From the NCBI RefSeq assembly GCF_032854445.1, contig NC_088302.1, positions 10,041,338-10,105,337 of the forward strand: a stretch of 64,000 bases of DNA, written 5' to 3'. Under the pieces are notes generated by a model. The model had not been told where the DNA came from, did not search any database, and saw only the letters and a list, made by a program, of their open reading frames with translations. This document shows, piece after piece, positions 1 through 12,410 of this stretch (the stretch's first letter is position 1; the number at the start of each line of letters is the position of its first letter). Position numbers and translations under genes: made by a program. This stretch comes from Liolophura sinensis (taxonomy: Eukaryota; Mollusca; Polyplacophora; Chitonida; Chitonidae).

Positions 1-230
1 TGCTAATGACCAAAGAGCAGATAATAAATTGCTTTATTATACCGAAAATCTGATTGAGTTATACTTGATTGCCTTAGTTTCCTGATCTATTCACAAAATC
101 ATCAGTCGAATGTGAAACGAGAGATCGCCATGTACTTTTCTAAGTGCCGACAATGCTGACTAAATGTCACCATCCGAATTACGGTTGTTTGAAAAATGCC
201 ACTATTTGAAAGGATATCTGCTGTAAATTA
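1..230 (+). repeat. Dispersed repeat Y, copy 1 (start of family)
   Basis: The first bases match 7862-8100 and 13551-13780 almost word for word: a stretch about a locally used 'taataaattgctttattata' core followed by 'gagttatacttgattgcc'. The homology continues more weakly to about 1200 (the segment near 955-1190 resembles 8421-8580). The match begins at the window edge, so the true 5' boundary is not visible. An A-rich tract (about 237-270) and a T tract (301-312) follow. No coding potential was seen. Confidence 0.75.
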
Positions 231-454
231 AAAACCAAAAAAAAAAAAAAAAAACCACAAAAAAAAAAACAAAAACAAGAAAATATATACGATTCGTCTT
301 TTTTTTTTTTTTAATGTTGAAAGAACGGTGGTCGGGCATTAAAAATGCCGGAATACATAAAAATGACCCATAATTAAATTAAACCTATCAGAATCGCAGT
401 TGTCTTATCTGACGGATATGCCCAAGTTAAACCGTCACGATTGTCAGCCTTATC

Positions 455-790
455 CCAAGCTATTCATCCAGGTCAAACTCATACACAGAAATAACAGCTT
501 TTTGGTGTATTTTGTTCACTTCCTTCTTGAAGAAAGTGTTAGTAGTTCATTTAATCGTTTATCAGTTCTGGTATGCCTTTAAAAGCCATCTCAATTCCTG
601 TAATTTTTGTCTGTTGAGTTAATCTGAACAAATCTGGAATTTACACGCTGTAATTAGACGTGGAAATCTCACAAGCATTAACTCCCTTTTCAACGTAAAG
701 AGTAACGAATTAACCTTGACTGATTTGACAAATACGAATCAATTCAATAATTCTGCCACAAAAGACGTACAGCTGCTTATAATTATGCTG
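455..790 (+). repeat. Inverted-repeat partner of 15240-15580
   Basis: Read as the reverse complement, 15240-15580 follows this segment for over 300 bases. Shared words include 'ttcatccaggtcaaact', 'gttaatctgaacaaatctgg' and 'cctcacaag/ctcacaag'. The two arms are roughly three-quarters identical by eye. They are about 14.5 kb apart, so this is a dispersed repeat in opposite orientations and not a hairpin. The small open frames here are not conserved between the arms. Confidence 0.7.
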
Positions 791-2040
791 CGCAATCCAG
801 ATCGAGTTTGAATTGAAATGCCTGATGGTAAAGTGGCCCCTTGCAGAAAACAGTGATTCATCGAAAGACGTATTCCCTGCATAAGGGCAGAATATAACTA
901 GCATTTAAATCAAGCAATGATGAAACATATCACTCACTAAATCCTCTCGTTTCTGTGTTTCTCTTCTCCTTATAAACACGTCGTGATATACAATTTCTGC
1001 TCACCGATATGTTTAAAGAATGCTATGCGCCAAATGACATCATTTCGCAAACACCTCAATTTTTAAGAGTTTTTCTATGTGTCCTCTCTCCACAATGGCG
1101 TAAACACCAATCAAATAAATAAATTCATAAATAAAATCAAACACATCAAAGAATTTGTAATTGTTTAACACAGAATTAAAAACCACTGGGGTCGTTAAGT
1201 CAAATTACTGACAACAACTATTGAATGTTTACCGGTATCCTCAAATTAATGTTCACGTATCTCACTGACTTCTCTGACAGTTTTAGCTTGTAAATGACCC
1301 TTCCACCATGTGAACATTATCTGTAGACCGTTATACGGTTACGTGAGTACCGGGGCGGATCTCCTGACACCTGCCAACCTCAGCAAATCCCCGTGGCATA
1401 TGGTGGTCACTGTATTGATGTCCGGTAAAATCTTAATTAAGGACCATTTTGATCGAGTGTCTGTAATATCATGTATAAGCGCGTATAGCGCCACAACAGT
1501 TTATGTACACATGTAATGACTGCGCCCATATGGCCATAGACCCCATTAATTTTCCTTTAGCGACAAAGTTAACAATTAGTGCCGTAGTCCCAAACATTCC
1601 GTGGCCAATAAACTTTCGTGCATACCTGGCCCAGCCTGTGAGAGAGAGGCCATAAAAATTTTGACATAGGTTGACCGTCAAAATCTGTACCTTTCTATGC
1701 CGGCAGCTGGTAGGGGTGCCTAGCAACGCCAAGGGGACGTAACTCGCAGCCTCATCCACACCTATCTCCTTGTGTCCTCTCGCCCAGAATTTTCAAACTT
1801 TCATCATTAAAACTCATACCTGCCCAAAGCTTAAAATATATCCATCATTTTGATACCAAGCTTGCACCTGTACACCAAAAATGGTTGGGCTGGCAACGAA
1901 AAAAGACTGCATCCTAAAATACACCGAATTACCTCCCGAAAAACGGTAGATGTAATGGTGTACCGCATCCATATAGTAGGCCTACACGCTCCATCGATGT
2001 TCACTGTCAACACAAACTTTTACGTACGAAGCTTTGTGTG
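791..2040. other. No gene recognised; SINE tail fragment at 1098-1135
   Basis: Only short unsupported open frames are seen. Positions 1098-1135 (ggcgtaaacaccaatcaa followed by aataaat repeats) match the 3' tail of the type-1 SINE described below. Positions 1300-1400 share 'acctgccaa.c..agcaaatcc' with 15013-15050 and, in the opposite orientation, with 9090-9260. Confidence 0.5.
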
Positions 2041-2097
2041 ACTTTTCTACATATTTTGGAGACGAGGATGCGTTCTGTGCTATAGACTGTTCTATCG

Positions 2098-2760
2098 ATG
2101 GCTTCGCACGGAAAAATCGAGGAATTTGATGAAAAGCCGAGCGGCAGTTGGGCAGAATACATTGAACGTTTGGAACATTACTTTATTGCTAATGGAGAAG
2201 CGTTCAGTCCTACTCAGTGTTTGTGGAGGAAGGACTTATAAACACATATGGAATTTAGTTGCCCGTGAAAAACCTGGCGAAAAAAAGAAAAACGTTGAAC
2301 GAACTGATAAACATCGTCGGTTCAGAGATGCAAACTCAACAGTCAAGTAAGGGCCCTGGGCGCTGTCAATTGATGTATTTGTGTCGACTTTTCTGAACAC
2401 TGTGACTTTGGACGATCTCTAAATGAAATGCTCAGAAATAGGCTGATATTTGGAGTGAAAGATGACGGAATCTAAAGAAGATTACTGTCGGAGCGTGGAT
2501 TAACGTTCCAAAGGGCGTATGAAGTAGTTACAGCTATGGAATTAGCAGCTGGAAACACCAAGGACCCCCAACACACTCAGCAATCCACACAACATGTAAA
2601 ACCAGCAGAAGTCAAGAAAATTCAGGCCAAACCAAGTAAGACTTCGTTCACACTATGCGCTCACTGTACGGGAAATCACGAGCCATTTAACCTGTGTTTT
2701 CTGTAAAAAGAGGGGAAGAGAACAGGATTGTTGGAACAAACAATAATGTGGTAATAATTC
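2098..2760 (+). pseudogene. gag: Gag remnant of Gypsy relic
   Basis: The ATG at 2098 opens a frame beginning MASHGKIEEFDE, continuing with WAEYIERLEHYFIANGE. This matches the N-terminus typical of Gag in invertebrate Gypsy elements. After a frameshift near 2215 the same frame resumes at 2389 with FSEHCDFGRSLNEMLRNRL, then an in-frame stop, then RAYEVVTAMELAAGNTKD, which is also typical capsid-end sequence. A CCHC-like knuckle follows near 2655-2700 (C-x2-C-x3-H-x5-C), with a damaged second knuckle after it. At least two frameshifts and one stop make it non-functional. The neighbouring integrase is in the same orientation. Recognised from family knowledge, not from a search. Confidence 0.85.
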
Positions 2761-2924
2761 TGGTCAAGCGAAACAAAGTCACCCAAAGTCGTCAGGCCCT
2801 AACAAAACAAATGGCGTCGAAAACCACAGCAAGCCAATCTTGCAGAACGAGAGGCCAAGCCTGTCGGGGAAGACGAAGACGTCTATTCAGTGTTAAGTCT
2901 TCGGCGTTATGGGGACAGGAAACC

Positions 2925-3640
2925 ATATGTTTCTCCTAGCAATAGATTCCTATACAAAGTGACTGAAAATCTTCCCAAGTAATGAATCGACTAGTAGTTC
3001 CTCCATTGAGAAACTACTTGACACCCACGGCCTACTGGATCAGATTGTATTGGATAACGGTACTAGCTTCACTAGTCAAAATGAAATTAACCAAATCTTG
3101 ACTTCTCCGCATCACCCAGCATCGAACGGGAAAGTAGAGCGAGCGGTTCAGTTCTTCAAAGGGACTATGTCCAAGATAAAAGGCCGTTCCATTCAAGACA
3201 AACTGAATCAGTTACTTTTTGAGTATAGAATCACACCATAGACCATAGCTTGTCACCTGCTGAAATGTTGATGAATCATAGACTCAAATCCAGACGGGAC
3301 TTATTGTACGCAGATATTCAAGGACGCATTGACGAGAGGCAACAACAGCAGAAGACATACTTTGACCGACATGTGAAAAGTCGCACTACATTGGAAAACG
3401 ACAGGATCTATGTTATGGCGACGGGAAGAAATGGAAATCAACAATTGTGCAGAAAATGACAGAACCTTTGTCTTACCCTATTCAAACACCAGACGGACGA
3501 ATCTGTCGACACCAGGATCACTGGCTTCGCACTGATATCAACGATGCCAACAACAGTGGTAGTTCTCTTTGTGATAGTCACGTGGAGACTAATAATGTTC
3601 CAGAGACTACACCAACCTCTGAACCAGTGCAACCTACCTT
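2925..3640 (+). pseudogene. Integrase remnant of Gypsy relic
   Basis: The frame from about 2928 reads FLLAIDSYTK, then an in-frame stop where the family normally has Trp, then LKIFPSNE. The second catalytic region LDNGTSFTSQNE and the third, HPASNGKVERAVQFFK, follow at 3050-3160. The Asp-to-Glu spacing is 27 residues instead of the usual 35, so about eight residues have been deleted between them. After a stop near 3240 the C-terminal part resumes (SPAEMLMNHRLKSRRD, 3250-3460), typical of the integrase tail. The remaining frame to 3640 is the pol C-terminus. Inactive. Confidence 0.85.
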
Positions 3641-3660
3641 CTAGAGGCAGAGTGAGAAAG

Positions 3661-5380
3661 AGATGAAGCGTTATCTTTCACGTGTTAGAGAGTGACCCTC
3701 TTATTTGAAAGACTATGTTCAGTGACTTTTAATTGTTGAAGATGTTACACTGTTCTTTTGGTATTTGTTTATGACAAAGAATTACCTTATGTTTGAACTG
3801 ACTCGAATGATTCTACTAAGACTGTGAATAATTAACTTTGCGTCAGGATATTCGAAGTACAAGCTGTGCTGACGGACATGTATATTATTTCTATATTAGC
3901 AGTCGTCATTGTCAATGTTTTATTCTTTCCATGGTAATATTTTCACTTAAATGTTCATTAACAATGATCTTTGTACCACATATCAACATATTACTCCGTA
4001 AACATGTAACAGCTGCACTTTAAATGTTTTGTATCAAGTCAAATGCACATTCTCGGGATTTGACGAGGTACGAAACAAGGTTCAGCGGTATTGAGTGACA
4101 CGACAAACACAAAGACGGTGTAAAGGTCTATTCTACACCCCCCCCCCCCTCCCAAAAAAAACGAAGAAAATGTGCCAAAAACTGCATATTTCATGCTGCC
4201 ATTCTGTTTTACTCCCGTCACAGAGGTCATACAGTTTAGACCAATCAACAGCAAGTTTAGGACATAGAAGTTGACCTGAATAGGTCAACGCTGCGTATAT
4301 ATGACGTCATGTTCCCTGACGTAGAATTGTAAAAGTTTGCTGCACATGTATTATGACGTCATACCGCTGAACTCAGATTGGAACGTCTTGAAACAAATCT
4401 TTCTTTTTTAACGTCACCGCGTCTGGGTGTGAAATATAAAATATGTAAAAACAAGCGCAATATCTATAAACTGTGCGAAATAACATTTTTATCACTGAAG
4501 GAAATTCCGATAGTAGACCTTTATATAAATCAGGAAGCAAATCTAACAAGTACAAGAACTCAAATTCTTTTATTTGCAGACATAAATAGCATGAAATGAT
4601 ATATCTCGCAGAGGTAAACCTACCGCCGGTGTGTTGCGCGACACACTTGATGTTGTCAGCAAGGTCATCCCTATTTAATATGTGTATTTGCACACGGCCC
4701 GCAACTAACAGTGGGGTAGAATGGTGTACCTGACTAAAGCTGCTTTGTTCACAACAACAGGATCAGACACATATAAATTACCAGACACCCTTGTGATTAA
4801 TAACGCCTGGAGGTATGCCAGTGGATTAACGAGTTCCCTCTCAGTAACCCTCTACCTGATCTGACACAGGCGGAGACAGAGCCGACATCCACTTCTCCAG
4901 ACAACGGTTTTTGTTGTACACTTGCAGCGAGTCGGGGTCTCCTCCCAGACTGAACGTGGTTATCCCGTCGGGTTTGTACTGAATCAGACATTCGTTCTAT
5001 TCCTAGTGGCAATAGACGAAAGTCTACGAGTGTTGCCAGGTATAGCTTCCGAAGCTAGCACAAATGGCCAACCGCAAAACTTCACCAGACTCTAATCCAC
5101 AGTGTTGAACGCCCAAAAGAGGGCAGGTACAAACCCGGCATCAAGGCGAACAGCCAATCAACATATATATACATTAGTGAATACTTTAGGAGATAAGTCA
5201 ACATGTCTCTTATTTGTGCAATGTATTGTCAGTTACCGTGTTTGTCATTTATCCTATGCTGTGGAAAGGCTATGGTTGATTTAGCCCAAAGACTCGCCTC
5301 CATTGAGCATTGATGTTCAGCAAATCAGTCCCTGGAAGGTAGGGCCTTTCATCGGTGGCAAATTTCTCGTGATCAGACGA
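3661..5380. other. No gene recognised; C/A homopolymer tract
   Basis: I see no recognisable coding or mobile sequence. A C-rich run followed by A's lies at about 4137-4161. Open frames in the stretch have no recognisable motifs. The 3' LTR of the preceding relic might be expected at the left side, but no match to the sequence upstream of 2057 was found. Confidence 0.4.
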
Positions 5381-5385
5381 GGAAA

Positions 5386-5830
5386 CCATACACAAATGTA
5401 TCAGCGGCACATTACTCACAAAAGCGAAAGTGACCGATATTTGTATCAGCAGGAAACTAAATGCAATCAACACTGAAATCCCGTGTTCGATATTTGTATA
5501 AGGGGTTCATTGCTTGCAATCCGAAAAAAGGAACCACTCTTCGATGTTTGTCTAATAGCGTTACTCGCAATAAGCAAAGCAAATCAGACTCCAATATTTG
5601 TATCAGGAGTACATTGCTTGTGACGATAACAAGGAAAACCACACTCCGATATTTGAATCAGGGGTACATCGCTTGCAATGATAACAGGGGAAAACCCTCT
5701 CCGATATTTGTACCACAGGCATATTCATCGCAATGATCAATAGAAACCCCGTGTTATTGTATTCGGGGCTGACAATCAGCGACGAAAACCTAGGATATCC
5801 AATGTTTGCATCACTTGTGGAGCATAACAT
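5386..5830 (+). repeat. Minisatellite, ~53-bp unit, about 8 degenerate copies
   Basis: The core CCGATATTTGTATCAGG plus 'tacattgcttgcaatgataac' recurs with the core G at 5436, 5489, 5543, 5593, 5648 and 5703, and degenerate units at 5751 and about 5801. Spacing is 48-55 bp. An additional decayed unit sits at about 5386. Copies are imperfect, so the array is old. Open frames on both strands here are products of the repetition. Confidence 0.85.
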
Positions 5831-5984
5831 TATTGGTGTTACCAAGCAAAAACATATGCTTTTCTCTAAGTGTATCACTGCAAATGGACGAAACTGTGTT
5901 TCAGATGCCTTTAACAAAACCGGTTCAACAGGTGGTCCTAAATTAAGCTGTCGTGGATTTAAACGGCTTACTGCAAAGGCCTCT

Positions 5985-7000
5985 GGGGGGTTTTGACAAT
6001 TTTATTTAAGCCAGATTTAAACCATCGATTCTTTATGAATAAAATCATGTAGTTTTTCAGTTGGAGTAAATCATACAAAGGTGACGAGAAAATCGCGGCG
6101 GCCCTGGAGGCTGTTATCGGCCTGTTCAAAATCTTTTTGAGAAATGTAGATTTTGGATCTTACTCAGATTTGTAGGAATCTAACGATGTAACTATTCTGG
6201 CCCTTATCCACAAATGAACTTGTGAACAACAGGTGCTGCTGCGTTTAAGAGCGGAAGATTTATTATATGTTCAACGAAAATATACACAGCCGTTTAGGTT
6301 AAAGGATGAAGCCAAATCCTTTATTTCTTCGACGGGGATTGTTTTAGCCAGTTTGGAGACACATGGTCCAGACGCATTCCATCGACGCAAGAGCTTTTGG
6401 AATCCATTGCCATCCTTGTCGGAGGTAGATCGTTGTACACACACTTACCTCGTCAGAACGTTATTAACACCCCAGTTATCCGTCTATCAGGAGAAATATA
6501 TCCCTTTATTCTCACAGTAATGCATGGATAACGAGAGTACATCACGAACTGAGGTCACAGGACAGTTTACAGGTTAGCGAATGACCATTTAGGTCGATAT
6601 ATGGGGCTATATACTGTTTATACCTCTATGACGAAAATGTACCAAATATTCCTTATCTCATGTAAGCGTATAACTCTCAGGATTCATCCTCAAAGTGGGT
6701 GAAGACCTCTTTAACCTGGTGAGATAGGGTCTTTTTCTTGTTGCTCAAGACAGAGACTATAGCGTGTATGGAGTGATTGGCTCACCTTTCCGGGTAGCGT
6801 TATAAATTTTCAAGATTGATATTTTTCATTTTTAAGGAACCATTACAAGTGTTTTAAGAGTTACGAACCAATCAAATTTGATTTCTGCGCAGAGCTAAGT
6901 ACTATAACTATCCAATGTGTTAACAGATACGCACCTCTATATTTCATTGAAACACTGGCATCTGTTCTGGAGACAACACCAATGTCTTTCTTTAATGATG
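5985..7000 (+). repeat. Dispersed repeat X, copy in + orientation
   Basis: The segments near 5990-6080, 6240-6640 and 6860-6990 all match the reverse complement of pieces of 17560-19300. One example is 'aggagaaatatatccctttat' at about 6489 against its complement at about 18730. The part around 6340-6420 also resembles the landmark that recurs in the tandem units (cagccaagctagagacagataatcc...gagccaactggcgtc). It is therefore a member of a family with copies near 18.9 (inverted), 19.9 (inverted), 21.15, 23.3, 26.34, 37.77, 45.5 and 52.7 kb. The open frame at 6233-6520 is not conserved in the other copies. Confidence 0.7.
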
Positions 7001-7289
7001 TTTGTATCGATCAGAGAAAACCATATTTTTTGCTTTAAGCGGCGTCTGGGTTGCACACAGTGATTCTAAAATTAACTCGCTCGTCTGCTAAAAATAGTAT
7101 ATCAATTTCCAAAAAGAATAAGACAAAATATTGAATACGGGTATATTGAATATTGAATAGCAATGGAGTATATGTAAAGGCCAATGTAGGACACCAGATA
7201 TTTAGCCACACCTGATTGTTTGCTCTACTTCTTTCTAAAACGACATCTTCACAAGGAATCCGACTGATGAATTACTCCAAATATTCGTT
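7001..7289. other. No feature recognised
   Basis: AT-rich sequence between repeat X and repeat Y copy 2. No coding or repeat signal stood out. Confidence 0.3.
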
Positions 7290-8230
7290 ATATTACGTTA
7301 TATGGTGCGTGTCTGTCCGTGATACTGTCCAGAATCAGGAGTGTTAGAATCATGTATTTCTTCCTCGTAGAACTCACTGAACACAAGATTGTGGTTTTAT
7401 AACTTCCTTCTACAGCCCAAAAAATCTCACCGACAAAACCTGGTGATATATGTAACAATTTTAATGAAGTACAGAAAAGAGGCTAAATTTTGGGTTTAAA
7501 AATAATAGCTGTCTGTTATGTCCACCACTTGCATTTTGGTCTGTTACATATATGCCTTTATGCTTTTTGTGATATTTAGAATGCTGCACGGACCACGTCT
7601 TGAACGAATTTCCGAAAAATATCGGAATATATATATATAATATATAAGAAAAATATCTTGACGAAATATGGAAATTTTGCAATGCGCCATACATTATATG
7701 AAGCGAACGTCATCCAGCTAATAAAAGTTACAGTTTGATGTAAAATTAATTACATCCCATGAGGTCAGTGGGTGAAAATAATGTCACGAGCCTTGAATCC
7801 CTGGGGTGAGCTGACCTGGCCGAGGTCAAAGGTTGAGGTCGCATCGATGTACATTGCTTTCTGCTAATGACCAAAGTGTAGATAATAAATTGCTTTATTA
7901 TACCGAAAATCTGACTGAGTTATACTTGATTGCCGTTCTAGCCGTCTTTGTTTCATGGGTTATTCACAAAATCTTAAGTCGAAGGTGAAACAAGACGCAA
8001 TTTAACTTTCTAGCAGACGACAGTATTGAGCTATTATTGCCCATGTGTCGAATGTTTCTTCCAGGTGAGACAATTAAAAGTGATCAATTTAAATACAAAC
8101 TTGCCTTCGAAGGAGCTGAAATCCTTTCCTCAGGAGCAATGGAGTATAACCCATTTAGTGTCAGGAAACTCTGTTACACGTAGTGTGGTTGTCGCTGATC
8201 AGCAACCAAAGTTAATTAGGTAAAAGTATT
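7290..8230 (+). repeat. Dispersed repeat Y, copy 2
   Basis: Nearly collinear with 13030-13900. Shared words include 'tccagaatcag.gtgttagaatcatgtattt', 'cttgcac/cacttgca', 'aaatatggaaattttgcaat' and 'gtaaaattaattacat.ccatgaggtcagtgg'. From 7862 it also matches the first bases of the window. Identity is roughly 80-85% by eye. No conserved open frame. Confidence 0.8.
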
Positions 8231-10223
8231 CCGTCAATTTCTCATACTCTCTGAAGCACTGATTGACTCATTCCAATTTACAATTGCTCCCTATTTGAAT
8301 GGATAACGCCTGTCTTTTGGAATTAAAAATATTATGGTAAATACAAAAAAAAAGAAAACAGATAAAATTCCGATTTTTGTTGTTGGTTGACAAGAGGTAC
8401 ACAGATCAACAATTTGATGTTCTCGTTGTTTTTTTCTTATCAACACTTCTTGATATGTAATTACAGCTTACCAATGTGTTCAAAGAATGCTGTGAGTCAG
8501 ATGACAACGTTTGACAAAGATGTGGGAGTCTGTAACTGTTTAACATAGAATTACAAAATACTAGAGTCGCTGAGTTACATAGCTAACATTAAAGGAGCAG
8601 AAAATGTAAACATTACAAGTTCAGATGAAAGAGTTTGCAAAAATTAGTAGTAATTGTGCTCTTCAATATTTTTCTGGATTTTTCTTAAACGAGAAAAAGG
8701 CATTGAGAGTAAGTTTTGTATGGTCGTTTTGGGACAACCTTTCGGTACATATTGTCTAAGCGTAATAATGTTGTAAATGAGGATGTAACACATGTTTAAT
8801 AAATATATTTGCTCTAGAATTTGTTCTTTTGAGCTAACAGATGTGTTCAATCTGAATTGTGGTCATATTTATATTTTTAATATATTCATAAATATTATCA
8901 TAATTCAGATAAAATGCATGTGTTTGGATATAAGTAACAATTCCCCTTTCTCCTGAAAGAAAAAATCGAAAAAATCGTTAAAGACCAGATCTGCTTTTCG
9001 CATTATTTTTATGTTTTATTCTCCTTGAATTACTAATTGTCTATCCACAAGTGGATCTCCACTTATGCCTCTCGGCTCGATTCAACCTATAAATGACTGA
9101 GTCACCTTTACCAGTACACCTGTATACCGGTGCGTGAGTGCCGCAGCTCACCTATTTAATGATATATCATGTGGTTAGTGGAAGGCTAACACCGACAAGG
9201 CGCTGTAGATACTTGACCCAAGGGATTTGCCGAGATTGGCAGGTATCAGACGTTTAGTAGTTCTAATTGAGAGCTATTTTGATCGAGTGACAAGTGTGAT
9301 CGAATGAAGATGGTTGAGTCTATAGACTCAGTATGATATCTGGCGTGCACAAAGTCATATTAGTACACAATTCAGAGACAATCGTACTTTAAGTTCACCA
9401 CACAGGAGTAATGATTTATATTAATAACAGATATCTTTGTAACGTGTAGTGTTCCATAAAGATAAAACAGCTGTAATTTAACTATTCTGTAAGTCCTAGG
9501 TAAGTAGGGCCTGGCATTTTTGCTGTTTTGGTGGTTGAACATTTATCAAACGCTGTAGACCCGAGTTTGGTCATTCAAAAGACTTTATAAATGGTACTCA
9601 GAGGTTAGAGCAAGGAAACGTGGCCTGTTGTCCAGGTGGGTAGCTGGGGTATCATGTATTCGGCATGATACTTCATGAAAATAATGATTAATTCAGCTTG
9701 GACCCGAGTCGACATTGTGCAAGAACACGTGCCCGATTTAATCCTGAACCAGACTGCTTCGTTCGCTTAAATCCTGGATCTAAGCGTGTGCACCCAATCG
9801 ACTTCTGACCAATCAGGTTGAAGACTGGAATCCAGCTTTGACTCTTTCATCTTGGCTTTGTTGTCAGGAGACTTATTAAGAAACCGTTTTTCTCCTTCCA
9901 TAACCCACTTACATTTACCTGATAGATAAAATATCCGGCTTTGAACACCAATGAAATAATCAAACAGATAAACGAAGATGTGAAGGAATAGTTTGATCTA
10001 CTTCTGTCTAAAGCGATATGTTCGAAAGGAATTCCATTGTAGAATTACTCTCTTAAACACTTTGTATCTATATTTAATTATGTTAAATCCACCATTTTGG
10101 CAGACATGGAGTCAGATCCAAAGTATTCATAATGCTATGTTACACTTTCTAAAGTGTTAGGAAATGAATACTTCGCAAAATGTTTTGCAAATGTTGTAAC
10201 AGAAAACTATCATACATTAAATA
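8231..10223. other. No gene; scattered segments repeated elsewhere
   Basis: 8421-8580 resembles 955-1190. 9090-9260 (gcgtgagtgccgcagctcacc ... tttgccgagattggcagg) matches 15000-15180 in inverted orientation. 9680-9840 (attcagcttggacccgag ... taaatcctggatctaa) matches 16460-16610 inverted. Nothing else was recognised. Confidence 0.5.
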
Positions 10224-10430
10224 GGGGGCCCTGGTGGTCAAATTGGTTAGCACTCCAGCTCACCGCAACGATCCAGGAGCCTAATACCAATGCAGTAGCT
10301 GTGAGATCAAGTCCAGCTCATGCTGGCTTCCTGCCCTACTGGGGAGGTCTTCAGCAACCTGCGGAAACACGGTTTTCGCCGGGATTTGCCCGGCTTCCTC
10401 CCGCCATAATACTTAAAATCTTGTAATTTA
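10224..10430 (+). mobile_element. Type-1 tRNA-derived SINE, diverged
   Basis: The head (ggtggtcaaattggttagcac) corresponds to a Pol III A box, and 'gtgagatcaagtcc' to a B box. The body follows the family order: 'agctcatgctggcttcc', 'ggaggtcttcagcaacctgcgg', 'gggatttgcccggcttcctcc', 'ccataat'. The usual tail (gtacggcgtaaaacaccaatc plus aaat repeats) is missing, so the 3' end is truncated. The 90-residue open frame across it is an artefact. Confidence 0.85.
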
Positions 10431-10859
10431 TAATTGTATTACAACCCGCAAACAATAAATAAACGGGGTAACATTTTAAGACTATGACAATCTGGTAGTT
10501 TTACAGCCTTTAAAATGTTGTTTTTAATTTTAACAAATGAAAAATATTGTCACATAAATGTTTTGCGTTTTAAGAGAGTAAGGAGATCTTACAAGTCAGT
10601 CAATATGTGATGGAGGTTACGGAGGCCACACACACAAGAGCTCCAAATTGCAGTAGTAGAACACATCGGTTTCTGTTGTTAACACGGAGTTCTTGTATAC
10701 TACCTGTTAAGTATTCCAAGGGCAAACAAACAGTAAAATCTACGTACGTAACTTTGGAACACTTTGTCACAAGTTCCCCATTGCACGTCAAGCAGTTTTC
10801 GATCAGCAGCCTGTATTAACTTCTCTGTGGCAGGCCGCAGGGCACACGCCCAGGGCCCG

Positions 10860-12410
10860 CCGGTGCAAAGAGGTTCCAGCTACAATCGATTGTAGACCCT
10901 ACAATTGAGTTTACTATTGATTGTAAAAGTACGGCGATTGAAATTTTTTGAAGTTACAATTGCGATCTTTGGCCATATTTGACTCGTACATAAAGGTGTA
11001 AATGAACAATGTAGTGGTCAAAAACTTCATTTTCAAAAAGTTCTAAATCATAATGATTTAGCGGCTAACAACGTAAACATATAAAAAGTGCTCGTAACAT
11101 CTTTTTGAGGTAATTACATGCCACATCTTCTCAAACCGTGTCGAAAAGTACTGGGGGACGAACAAAAAGCCCCGACGGACGAAAACCCAGCGAACAATAG
11201 CCGCGCGGACAAAACTCGAGGCGGACAAAAGTGAAGTGACGTTTCAGATTTCAATACACGTTTGCAATCAATAGAACCTCTTTTTACTCGTTCAGTCTCC
11301 ATGTATTTTAAAAGTTTTTGACGACATCGGAAAGAGATATATCTCTCAGCGGTATACAGAAGGCTCAATCTCCATTCCAGGCTTATCTGAAAACTAAAGA
11401 AATCTACAAGAATGATAACCAATTGCCGTATGTCAATTGTTCCGGAAGTGTAACTCACATGCTATAGCCTAACGCCTCTAAAGAAAATGGTTGATTCCAG
11501 TGATGGTGATGGTTTCAACCTCAGAAATCAAAAGAAACAAAACATGCCTATTTCGATCGTTCTGAGTGTAGATGTTCAAAAACATGCAGCCAACATTCAT
11601 TTTTCCGGATTTAGGGGAGTAATACATAAATTTTAATTTACCCAGTTGATATAGAATGCTTTCGATGTAACGTTCAGATCAATGGTACCTTTTATTTATC
11701 ATATACATCCATCTAGGGCATATAAAATAGAAAAATAATACACAGTAGCCTATGAAAATCAATTATTTTTTATAGTCTTTTTTAGAGTATTCAAAAATAA
11801 TATTACTCTTGTGAACTATAATAATCAAAAGTTTTAAATACATCTGTTACAGTAAACACATAAAATTACATAAGATGCCGAAGGTAAGATGTAAACCGAT
11901 TCAAAATGCATACCTTATGGTAGCCGCGAGGTGATACTGTGAATGGTAGTAACCTAAAACCTGTGTGCCATGCTGAAATATTTCAGCCAAACAAATTAGT
12001 GGAGTGGTACTACGTAGAGTAAACTTTGCTCGACGGAAAGCATTCAATAATAATATTAGAGGCATTAGAGACAATCATTTTGGCGATTTTGTTTTCAAAA
12101 CGTACGTGTACAACGCTTATGAGGCGAAAGTTGTTCCCGTCAAGAAATATTTGGGATCATGTTGTCATGACTGTCGGGTATATTTTGTTGGTTAATTAAG
12201 ACGACGGGGCTTTTGTCCATCAGAGTTTTTGTTCGCCGGGGTCTTAGTCCGAGGGGCTTTTGTCCGCGAGGCTTCTGCCGTTAATCCTTGGGCAATTGTA
12301 AATATTTGCAAGTGAGTCGACCGGATTGTAATTTCTGATAGTAAGTTACAATTATCGTTGCTTACAATCCCTTCGTGCAAGTGGGTGTCCATTGTTAGCT
12401 AAGGCTACTA
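10860..12410. mobile_element. Non-autonomous DNA transposon-like element with long terminal inverted repeats
   Basis: The left end contains 11145-11225: a run of short units of the form GGACAAAAGCCCCG (ggacgaacaaaaagccccgacgg, cggacaaaactcgaggcgg, acaaaagtg). The right end, 12198-12285, holds the same units in reverse complement (acggggcttttgtcc, gttcgccggggtc, gaggggcttttgtccgcg). Outside these, 10880-10970 and the reverse complement of 12290-12400 share 'gattgta', 'acaattg', 'tttactat..gattgta' and 'ttacaattg' in the same order, so the inverted ends extend about 250 bp or more. The interior (11230-12190) has no recognisable transposase. A target-site duplication was not resolved. The superfamily is unknown to me. 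Confidence 0.6.

Larger units (their letters stand above)
2057..3650 (+). mobile_element. Degenerate Ty3/Gypsy LTR-retrotransposon relic (internally deleted)
   Basis: The order of parts is a tRNA-primer-site-like sequence (TGGAGACGAGGATG, 2057-2070), gag (from 2098), then integrase directly. Protease, reverse transcriptase, RNase H and the integrase zinc-binding domain are absent, so 2-3 kb of the usual internal region is gone. Stops and frameshifts break both remaining parts. I could not find a matching pair of LTRs. The sequence just left of 2057 should be the 5' LTR end, but no counterpart was recognised after 3650. This is an old, dead copy. Confidence 0.85.

Noticed and set aside
11114-11458. 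114-codon minus-strand frame near the left end of the inverted-repeat element
   Set aside because: It crosses the subterminal motif array and has no domain or transposase residues.
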